Assembly (NCBI GenBank): GCA_017460265.1
Contig: JAFUBJ010000010.1
Span: forward strand, 1-6,786
From: Atopobiaceae bacterium
GTDB lineage: Bacteria > Actinomycetota > Coriobacteriia > Coriobacteriales > Atopobiaceae
Length of the DNA stretch: 6,786 nucleotides
Direction of reading: 5' to 3'
Both the position numbers and the translations under genes were made by a program. The stretch's first letter is position 1. Each line of letters starts with the position of its first letter. The notes below the pieces were generated by a model. That model was not told the DNA's origin and did not search any database. It worked only from the letters and a program-made list of their open reading frames with translations. Positions 1 through 4,853 of this stretch are shown one piece after another.

Positions 1-2362
1 CGGCAGCAAGATCGATATCCTCGGTCAGGCGCACGGGCAGGTCCTCTTCGGGTACGGGCACCACGCCGCATTCCGGGCAGTGGATGGCCGGAATCGGGTT
101 GCCCCAATAGCGCTGGCGGCTGATGAGCCAGTCGCGCAGGCGGAACTGCACCTTGGAGCGACCGATGCCACGCTCGCCCAGGTAGCCGCTGGCATCGTTG
201 ACCAGCTCCATGACGGCCGAGATGGCCGTGTTGAACTGGCCGCGGTCGAAGTCGGCCGTGCACTTGATGCCCATCTCGTTCATGCGGCGGAAGAGTTCCT
301 TGCCCTCAGCGTCAAGGCTGGCAACGTCAAGGGAGGCGTCCTTGCTCGCCTTCTCGGCAAGGCCCCAGACCGTCCTCCACGCACGCTTGATGAAGCGGTT
401 GGCACCGGCCACGACCTCCTCGTCCCAGTTGAAGTCCTTCTCGGTCGGGGCGATGAAGAGGATGGCAAGACGCATGGTGTCAGCACCATAGGGGCCGATG
501 ACGCTCGAAGGCGGCACGACGTTTCCCTTGGACTTGCTCATGGAGTCGCCGTTGGCGTCCTTGACCATGCCCTGGCAGAGCAGGGTGGTGAAGGGCTCGT
601 CAAAGTCGACGAGGCCGAGGTCGCGCATGACCTTGGTCCAGAAGCGAGAATAGAGCAGGTGCAGGATGGCGTGCTCGATGCCGCCGATGTAGTTGTCCAC
701 CGGCATCCAGCGCTTGGCCAGTTCAGGCGAGAACGGCTCCTGGTCGTTGTGCGGATCGCAATAGCGAAGGTAGTACCAGCTGGAGCACGTGAAGGTGTCC
801 ATGGTGTAGGTGATGCGCTTGGCAGGCTTGCCGCACTTGGGGCAAGTCGTCTCGTAGAACGGGGCATACTCGGCAAGCGTCTCGCCCGCGCCAAGGTCGA
901 GGTTCTCGGGCAGGAGGACGGGAAGGTCCTCGTAAGGCACGGGCACGTCACCGCAGCAGTCGCAATGAATCATGGGGATGGGGTTGCCCCAATAGCGCTG
1001 ACGGCTGATGAGCCAGTCCCTCAGGCGGAACTGCACGGTCTTGCGACCCACGCCGCGCTCGCCCAAGAAGTCGATGATCGCGTCGACGGCGGGGCTGTGC
1101 TTGCCGCCCAGCATGCCCGTGAAGGGGCCGGACTGGATGAGGTAGCCCTCGGCTGCCATGGCATGGTCCCAGTCGACGTTGTCGACGACCATGTCCTGCT
1201 CGTCCTTGAGCTGCTCGTAGAGCGGGTCGTCCTTCTCGGCGATGATAGGCGGGATGGGCAGGCCATACTTGCGGGCAAACTCGAAGTCGCGCTGGTCGCC
1301 ACAGGGGACGCCCATGACGGCACCCGTGCCGTAGTCAAGCAGGATGTAGTCGGCGACCCAGATGGGAAGCTGCTGTCCGGTGATGGGATTGATGACGTAG
1401 CGGCCCGTGAACACGCCGTGCTTCTCGCGCTCGGAGCCCTGGCGATCGACCGAGGAGACCTGCTCGACGCTCTTCTTGAGCGCGAGGTATGCCGCCTCGC
1501 TCTCGGTGCCCGCCACGAGCTCGGCAGCAAGCGGGCTCTCGGGGGGAAGCAGGAAGAACGTGGTTCCATAGAGGGTGTCGGGACGCGTGGTGAAGACCGT
1601 GATCAGGCGGTCGGTGGGCGTGACGCCGTCCTCGGCGGCGAGGGCAAAGTCAATCTCGGCACCCTCGGAGCGGCCGATCCAGTTGCGCTGCTGGGCCTTG
1701 ACGTTCTCTGGCCAGCCCGTCAGCTGGTCAAGGTCGTCAAGCAGCTCCTGGGCGTAGTCGGTGATCTTGAGGTACCACTGAGAAAGCTCACGCTTCTCGG
1801 GCACCGAGCCGCAGCGCCAGCACTTGCCATCCACGACCTGCTCGTTGGCAAGGACCGTGTTGCATCCGGGGCACCAGTTGACCGGCGAGGTGGCACGATA
1901 GGCAAGGCCGCGCTCCCACATCTTGAGGAAGGCCCACTGGCCCCACTTGTAGTACTCGGGGTCGCAGGTGGCAAAGAGACGGTCGTAGTCATACGAGAAG
2001 CCCATGCGCTTCATGGTGCGCGTCGCCTGCTCCATGTTCTTGCGCGTCCAGGCACCAGCCTGAGTGTTGTGCTTGATGGCGGCGTTCTCGGCAGGAAGCC
2101 CAAAGGAGTCGTAGCCCATGGGATGCAGCACCTCGTAGCCGCGCATGCGCGCCTGGCGAGCCATGGCGTCGCCGATGGTGTAGTTGCGGGCATGGCCCAT
2201 GTGCAGGTCGCCCGAGGGATACGGGAACATCTCGAGCACGTACTTCTTGGGCCTGCTCGAATCGTCGCGGGCACGGAAGGTGTCGTCGGCCTCCCACTTG
2301 GCCTGCCACTTGGTCTCTATTGCCTCGGCATCGTATGCCGCAAAGCTGCTCTCGTCTGCCAT
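1..2362 (-). CDS. leuS: Leucyl-tRNA synthetase (LeuRS), 3'-truncated by the window edge, with an internal partial duplication
   Basis: Class I synthetase that charges tRNA-Leu with leucine and hydrolyses mischarged tRNA, in the cytoplasm. The ATG at 2362 is preceded by AGAAAGG, and 787 codons are open to the edge. Visible parts: HIGH-type motif HMGH at 54-57; zinc-module Cys pairs at 164/167 and 181/184; CP1 editing domain with TTRPDT at 258-263 and VPCGDQRD at 352-359 (the Asp is kept; many LeuRS have His where Gly355 lies); RLRDWLISRQRYWG at 446-459; SMSKSKGN at 607-614, with no large leucine-specific insert before it; start of the anticodon-binding helices (FNTAISAVMELVN, 710-722). Normal LeuRS would continue through this domain to about residue 800-870. 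Here, after residue 726, the frame enters a second catalytic segment with RLRDWLISRQRYWG at 741-754. It has no stop or frameshift. Identity as LeuRS is secure; the architecture is abnormal and could be real or an assembly chimera. Confidence 0.95.
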   Translation of the reverse strand, partial: MADESSFAAYDAEAIETKWQAKWEADDTFRARDDSSRPKKYVLEMFPYPSGDLHMGHARNYTIGDAMARQARMRGYEVLHPMGYDSFGLPAENAAIKHNTQAGAWTRKNMEQATRTMKRMGFSYDYDRLFATCDPEYYKWGQWAFLKMWERGLAYRATSPVNWCPGCNTVLANEQVVDGKCWRCGSVPEKRELSQWYLKITDYAQELLDDLDQLTGWPENVKAQQRNWIGRSEGAEIDFALAAEDGVTPTDRLITVFTTRPDTLYGTTFFLLPPESPLAAELVAGTESEAAYLALKKSVEQVSSVDRQGSEREKHGVFTGRYVINPITGQQLPIWVADYILLDYGTGAVMGVPCGDQRDFEFARKYGLPIPPIIAEKDDPLYEQLKDEQDMVVDNVDWDHAMAAEGYLIQSGPFTGMLGGKHSPAVDAIIDFLGERGVGRKTVQFRLRDWLISRQRYWGNPIPMIHCDCCGDVPVPYEDLPVLLPENLDLGAGETLAEYAPFYETTCPKCGKPAKRITYTMDTFTCSSWYYLRYCDPHNDQEPFSPELAKRWMPVDNYIGGIEHAILHLLYSRFWTKVMRDLGLVDFDEPFTTLLCQGMVKDANGDSMSKSKGNVVPPSSVIGPYGADTMRLAILFIAPTEKDFNWDEEVVAGANRFIKRAWRTVWGLAEKASKDASLDVASLDAEGKELFRRMNEMGIKCTADFDRGQFNTAISAVMELVNDASGYLGERGIGRSKVQFRLRDWLISRQRYWGNPIPAIHCPECGVVPVPEEDLPVRLTEDIDLAA
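2..184 (-). repeat. leuS internal repeat, copy 2 (residues 727-787), continuing past the window edge
   Basis: This copy sits exactly 885 bases (295 codons) downstream of copy 1 in the gene and replaces the rest of the first anticodon-binding domain. It runs from YLGERGIGR through RLRDWLISRQRYWG and a more typical HCPECG Cys pair to IDLAA. It is in frame, so it would be translated as part of the same protein. Its end is not visible. Confidence 0.85.
887..1069 (-). repeat. leuS internal repeat, copy 1 (residues 432-492)
   Basis: This is the copy in the normal LeuRS position, just after the editing domain. It runs from FLGERGVGR through RLRDWLISRQRYWG and a Cys cluster (HCDCCG) to the LDLGA segment. 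By hand alignment it matches copy 2 without gaps at 47 of 61 residues and about 138 of 183 bases. Many differences are synonymous, so the copies have diverged for a long time or come from different parents. Confidence 0.85.
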
Positions 2363-2404
2363 TCGTGTCGCCTTTCTTGATGGTTATGCAACCCGTCTAG
2401 TATA
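2363..2404 (-). promoter_or_regulatory. Probable leuS promoter -10 and ribosome binding site
   Basis: On the minus strand TATACT (2399-2404) lies about 37 bases before the leuS ATG, with AGAAAGG as a Shine-Dalgarno site about 9 bases before the start. No good -35 is visible at the usual spacing; TTTTCC is the nearest candidate. No T-box leader fits between this -10 and the start codon. Confidence 0.45.
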
Positions 2405-2454
2405 TCCCACACACCAGCTGGCGGAAAACCAGAAGCCCATGTTCATATTGCCAG

Positions 2455-2486
2455 CTCACTGACATCATTGACGGTGTTACAGTGAG
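2455..2486 (+). promoter_or_regulatory. Operator-like inverted repeat over a -35-like TTGACG, upstream of the transporter gene
   Basis: CTCACTG (2455-2461) and CAGTGAG (2480-2486) are perfect inverted 7-base arms 18 bases apart. The -35-like TTGACG (2468-2473) lies at the exact centre, so a protein bound here should block the promoter. The size and layout resemble sites of dimeric TetR-type repressors, but no regulator gene is in the window. No convincing -10 is seen at 17 bases (GTTCAC), so the promoter itself is uncertain. Confidence 0.35.
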
Positions 2487-2515
2487 TATCGTTCACCTCG
2501 AAGGGAAGGAAGAAG

Positions 2516-3706
2516 ATGAACCTCAAGAACCTGAACGCAAAGTACGCTCTGGTGAATGCCGGCTTCATGCTGCTGGTTGCCGGCTCCATCGGATTCGCGT
2601 ACAACTACCTATCCCAAAGCGGCTTTGACTCGGGAACCATCGGCACCGTCATGTCGGTCGTCAGCCTTGGCGGCGTCTTTTTGGGACCTGCCGTAGGCGA
2701 CCTCGCCGACCGCTCCGAGAAGATCACCCAGAAGCTCATCATCACCGTGTCGATGGCCATATGTGGCGCCTTGGCGGCACTGCTCCTTGTCGTGCCCTCG
2801 GGGTCCTTCCTCATCCTGCCCGTCGTGGTCATCGCCTTCATGTCTGCCATGGTGGGCATGCCCCTTCTCAACGGCATGGCCTTCATTTACGAGAAGGCGG
2901 GCGGCGTCATCAACTACGGCCTTTGCCGTGGCATCGGGTCGGTAGCCTATGCCGTGGGCTCCAACGTGGTGGGGCGTCTGTGGGCAGGGCTTGGTCGCAA
3001 TACCTTGCCGATCTGGATGGTCTTCGGCGCCGTGTTGACGGCAGTTGCCATCAACCTCATGCCTGACGCACCGAAGGACGTTCCCTCTGACGACGCGCCA
3101 GCCGAGCCCCAGGGCGAGTCCATCTCAGTGCTGCAGTTCTTCAACAAATATCCCTCCACCATCATGGTCGTGGCATCACTCGTGCTCCTGTACTTCTGCC
3201 ACAACATCTTCCAGACCTACTGCGGTGCCGTCCTGGGCGAGTTCGTGCCCGAGGCGGACGTGGAGCGCGTTCAGGGCAACGCCTTCTTCATCCAGGCCAT
3301 GGTTGAGCTGCCCACCATGTTTGGATTTGCGCTCATCATGAAGCGCCTCTCCGTCAACCAGATCATGTCCATCTCGGCCGTGTTCTACTCCATCAAGCAC
3401 ATCGTGCTCGCGATGGCCTCGAGCGTCCCCATGTTCTATGCGGGCATGATCTTGCAGATGGTCTCTTATGCGGCCATCACGCCCGCGGTGGTCTACTTTG
3501 CGAACGACCAGGTGCATGAGGAGGACCGCAACAAGAGCCAGGCCGTCTTCATGACGGCAAACTCCGTGGGCGGGCTGCTTGCGAGCTTCGTGGGCGGCTG
3601 GCTCTTCCAGCTGCTCAACGTTCGCGCGGGCCTCACCATTGGCGTCATCGCCTCCGTCATCGGAACCGTGCTGATGGTGCTCGGCACCCGCAAGAAGACT
3701 GCGTAA
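2516..3706 (+). CDS. Major facilitator superfamily transporter, 12 TM, MFS_1-like (LacY/HcaT-type) group
   Basis: Inner-membrane secondary transporter of 396 residues, the usual size for the superfamily. The start is supported by AAGGGAAGGA ending 5 bases before the ATG. Hydrophobic segments lie at about 8-30, 42-62, 73-95, 98-118, 135-158, 164-182, then a polar acidic loop (183-212), then 213-232, 250-275, 283-300, 305-327, 340-362 and 369-391. The loop 2-3 signature is GDLADRSEK (61-69). YGLCRGIGSVAYAVGS (134-149) and AMVELPTMF (261-269) resemble conserved TM5 and TM8 segments of the oligosaccharide/phenylpropionate:proton symporter-like group. The TM10-11 loop (NDQVHEEDRNKSQA) is typical of the superfamily. 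The substrate cannot be told from sequence. It is a single-gene unit, divergent from leuS, possibly repressor-controlled through the inverted repeat upstream. It ends 8 bases before a repeat hairpin that may act as its terminator. Confidence 0.88.
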   Translation: MNLKNLNAKYALVNAGFMLLVAGSIGFAYNYLSQSGFDSGTIGTVMSVVSLGGVFLGPAVGDLADRSEKITQKLIITVSMAICGALAALLLVVPSGSFLILPVVVIAFMSAMVGMPLLNGMAFIYEKAGGVINYGLCRGIGSVAYAVGSNVVGRLWAGLGRNTLPIWMVFGAVLTAVAINLMPDAPKDVPSDDAPAEPQGESISVLQFFNKYPSTIMVVASLVLLYFCHNIFQTYCGAVLGEFVPEADVERVQGNAFFIQAMVELPTMFGFALIMKRLSVNQIMSISAVFYSIKHIVLAMASSVPMFYAGMILQMVSYAAITPAVVYFANDQVHEEDRNKSQAVFMTANSVGGLLASFVGGWLFQLLNVRAGLTIGVIASVIGTVLMVLGTRKKTA

Positions 3707-3714
3707 GGCCAAGC

Positions 3715-3789
3715 GTGCGCCTAGGGGGTAGCCCCCGGAGCGCACCAGTGCCTTTTGCACGGGAGGTGAACAGGGGACGGGTATCTGTT
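3715..3789 (+). repeat. REP-like double-hairpin repeat, copy A (after the transporter stop)
   Basis: The first module is a 31-base inverted repeat (3715-3745): GTGCGC/GCGCAC outer arms and GGGGG/CCCCC inner arms. A 20-base spacer follows with its own small hairpin, GTGC-CTTTT-GCAC. The second module (3766-3789) contains AACAG/CTGTT around GGGGACGGGTAT. Both modules recur base for base, inverted, at 4781-4842. It starts 8 bases after the transporter stop, so it may also serve as transcription terminator or 3'-end stabiliser, though no long T tract follows. Confidence 0.75.
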
Positions 3790-3812
3790 GAAATTCAAAT
3801 TCAGACCGTCCG

Positions 3813-3857
3813 CAGATTACGGCTTCCGCGGCCGTCACGATAATCTGGTCGCCAGAT
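3813..3857. repeat. Cluster of overlapping inverted repeats
   Basis: CAGATTA (3813-3819) pairs with TAATCTG (3841-3847), enclosing CGGC/GCCG (3820-3823/3831-3834) with a 6-base bulge on the 3' side. A second hairpin, ATCTGG-TCG-CCAGAT (3843-3857), shares bases with the first stem, so the two are mutually exclusive. The function is unknown. It may belong to the repeat element just to the left. Confidence 0.5.
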
Positions 3858-3860
3858 ATG

Positions 3861-3901
3861 ACCAAAAGCAAAAGGTCAGAGGCTTACAATACCTCTGACC
3901 T
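3861..3901 (-). terminator. Rho-independent terminator of the tRNA-Gln gene
   Basis: On the minus strand a perfect 10-base stem, AGGTCAGAGG/CCTCTGACCT (3892-3901 and 3873-3882), with a 9-base loop is followed by TTTGCTTTTGG. It begins 11 bases past the tRNA CCA end, the expected place for a tRNA terminator. Confidence 0.85.
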
Positions 3902-3911
3902 GCGAATACTC

Positions 3912-3985
3912 TGGCTGGGCACTAGGATTCGAACCTAGGTTGGCGGCACCAAAAACCGCAGTCCTAACCACTGGACGATGCCCCA
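3912..3985 (-). tRNA. tRNA-Gln(UUG), with one base missing from the 3' acceptor strand
   Basis: The 74-base cloverleaf on the minus strand has D stem GTCC/GGAC, anticodon stem GCGGT/GCCGC (one T-G pair) and a 7-base loop with anticodon TTG, which reads CAA. The T arm is CTAGG-TTCGAAT-CCTAG, and CCA is encoded. The U1-A72-type first pair and discriminator G73 are typical of bacterial tRNA-Gln. The 5' acceptor strand is TGGGGCA, but the 3' strand is TGCCCA where TGCCCCA would be expected. The stem is therefore 6 pairs with a bulged G. This may be a homopolymer sequencing error or a damaged or unusual tRNA. A strong terminator follows. The upstream promoter is not clear. Confidence 0.88.
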
Positions 3986-4024
3986 GTGCAATCACTGCGC
4001 TTGGTTCCAGCAACTGAGCCTATT

Positions 4025-4036
4025 TGGTGTACACCA
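4025..4036. repeat. 12-base perfect palindrome between tRNA-Gln and the zinc-ribbon gene
   Basis: TGGTGTACACCA is its own reverse complement and lies about 40 bases upstream of the tRNA start. A related TGTACCAA follows 15 bases later (4051-4058), so the two could form a larger imperfect hairpin. A protein-binding site in the tRNA promoter is possible, but nothing else supports it. Confidence 0.3.
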
Positions 4037-4163
4037 CAAGCGGAAGTTCGTGTACCAACAGGAAAACACAACAACCCCCATGCGGCAAGCTAAATCACTG
4101 TTCCTGTCAGGCAAACAGCCAGACGCTTGTACAGGTAAACACCTGCCACCCGCTCCCCAGAGC

Positions 4164-4412
4164 TTACCAGTAGTAACCGCAATTCCTGCAGATGTAAAGG
4201 TCGCCGCCCTCCTGGATGACGCATTCCTTTTTGCCGCATCCCGGACAATAAACGACTGGACAATATACAATGCCAGGTCTACCAGCGCCGCCGGAAACAC
4301 CATCGACCCTACTGCTCTCCTCAAGCTCAGCGCTCTCGGAATCGGCGAGGTTCGCGGGCTCTTCAGCGGCCTTTTCCTGCGACATTTCAGGTGAGAGGTC
4401 TTCTTGGCTCAT
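4164..4412 (-). CDS. Small acidic protein with a C-terminal zinc ribbon, function unknown
   Basis: The product is 82 residues. The start is well supported: GAAAGGAG lies 9 bases before the ATG at 4412, and TATAAT lies 40 bases before the start. Residues 1-45 are polar and rich in Glu, Ser and Ala (probably disordered). The C-terminal 30 residues form a zinc ribbon: C56-P-G-C59, then C75-R-N-C78, ending GYYW. Two further Cys (51 and 64) are present. Cys51 arises from a short tandem duplication, VYCP-V-VYCP, encoded by a 15-base repeat at 4242-4268. Such ribbons bind zinc and often nucleic acid or protein partners; nothing here tells which. It appears to be a single-gene unit. A weak CAGGT/ACCTG hairpin (4132-4145) lies downstream without a T tract. 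The overlapping plus-strand frame lacks any such motif. Confidence 0.75.
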   Translation of the reverse strand: MSQEDLSPEMSQEKAAEEPANLADSESAELEESSRVDGVSGGAGRPGIVYCPVVYCPGCGKKECVIQEGGDLYICRNCGYYW

Positions 4413-4451
4413 GGTGGGCGTCTCCTTTCGAGTTTGATTGACGCGCTTGTC

Positions 4452-4457
4452 ATTATA
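4452..4457 (-). promoter_or_regulatory. -10 box (TATAAT) for the zinc-ribbon gene
   Basis: A consensus TATAAT on the minus strand lies 40 bases before the ATG. The DNA around it is AT-rich compared with the flanks. The -35 is weak (TTTTGG at 16-base spacing). Confidence comes from the consensus hexamer and its position. Confidence 0.5.
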
Positions 4458-4780
4458 CGCATTGTTATTCTGCCCAAAACGTAAAGTCGCCCATGCCGTC
4501 GACCACCTGGTCGATGCGAGCCACCTGATCGCGTCGGGAGTGTTGGTGTAAGCCTGGGAACGGCCCCTTTGTAAGGGAAACGGCCATTGCCTAGAATTTG
4601 AGATCGCGACAAATCAGATTCTAGAGAAAGGCAATGACCGCATGGACAGCATAGCAGACGTGGCAGCACTCGCGCCGCGTCTCGAGGATAGTCGCGCCGG
4701 TCTTCCGCCTCAAGGACGCCGGCGCTGTGAGGGCGGCCTACCACCTTGCCATCGTTCACGAAAGAATGAGTACATCTTAC
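4458..4780. other. Stretch without a recognisable intact gene; possible decayed coding fragments
   Basis: This gap between the zinc-ribbon gene and the repeat after the IMP dehydrogenase gene holds no gene I can recognise. A 40-codon minus-strand frame (4465-4587) ends GDFTFWAE but lacks a ribosome binding site. On the plus strand a frame starting at ATG 4642 (MDSIADVAALAPRLEDSR) has ordinary-looking sequence for about 18 residues. The plausible continuation (VFRLKDAGAVRAAYHLAIVHER) is in a different frame, as expected of a frameshifted remnant. Direct repeats GGGAACGGCC (4556-4565) and GGGAAACGGCC (4575-4585) flank a CCCTT/AAGGG hairpin. These could be leftovers of an inserted element. Confidence 0.3.
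4581..4640. repeat. Long imperfect inverted repeat (about 20 paired bases)
   Basis: CGG-c-CATTGCC-TAGAATTTGA (4581-4601) pairs with TCAGATTCTA (4614-4623), a 6-base bulge (GAGAAA), GGCAATG (4630-4636) and CCG (4638-4640). The loop is 12 bases. Only one wobble pair and one 1x1 mismatch interrupt it. No T tract of terminator length follows on either strand (TTT on the minus side). It could be an end of a mobile element, a small structured RNA or an operator. Confidence 0.6.
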
Positions 4781-4842
4781 GTGAACAGATACCCGTCCCC
4801 TGTTCACTCGGGTGCGCTCCGGGGGCTACCCCCTAGGCGCAC
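4781..4842 (-). repeat. REP-like double-hairpin repeat, copy B (after the IMP dehydrogenase stop, inverted)
   Basis: The 31-base GC-rich hairpin (4812-4842) and the 24-base module (4784-4807) are identical to those of copy A in reverse complement. Here the spacer is 4 bases instead of 20. The second module makes a fuller hairpin: GTGAACAG (4781-4788) pairs with CTGTTCAC (4800-4807). It begins 11 bases after the IMP dehydrogenase stop, in the same orientation to that gene as copy A has to the transporter gene. Confidence 0.75.
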
Positions 4843-4853
4843 GGCACAGCTCG

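Noticed and set aside
80..2380. A 766-codon open frame on the plus strand across leuS
   Set aside because: It is the in-phase antisense mirror of leuS, a common artefact of GC-rich codon use, and its product shows no domain. Its own internal repeat simply mirrors the leuS duplication.
2363..2515. T-box riboswitch before leuS
   Set aside because: The space is too short and no T-box sequence or terminator/antiterminator pair is seen.
3176..3871. A 231-codon minus-strand frame overlapping the transporter gene and repeat copy A
   Set aside because: It needs a TTG start inside the tRNA terminator, has no Shine-Dalgarno site, and is antisense to a clear membrane protein.
4409..4807. A 132-codon minus-strand frame between the repeat and the zinc-ribbon gene
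   Set aside because: It runs through a repeat module and the long hairpin, has no recognisable motif and no clear ribosome binding site.
3715..4842. Composite transposon bounded by the two inverted repeats
   Set aside because: No transposase gene and no target-site duplication are visible, and each repeat is tied to a gene 3' end. REP-like elements are the simpler reading.
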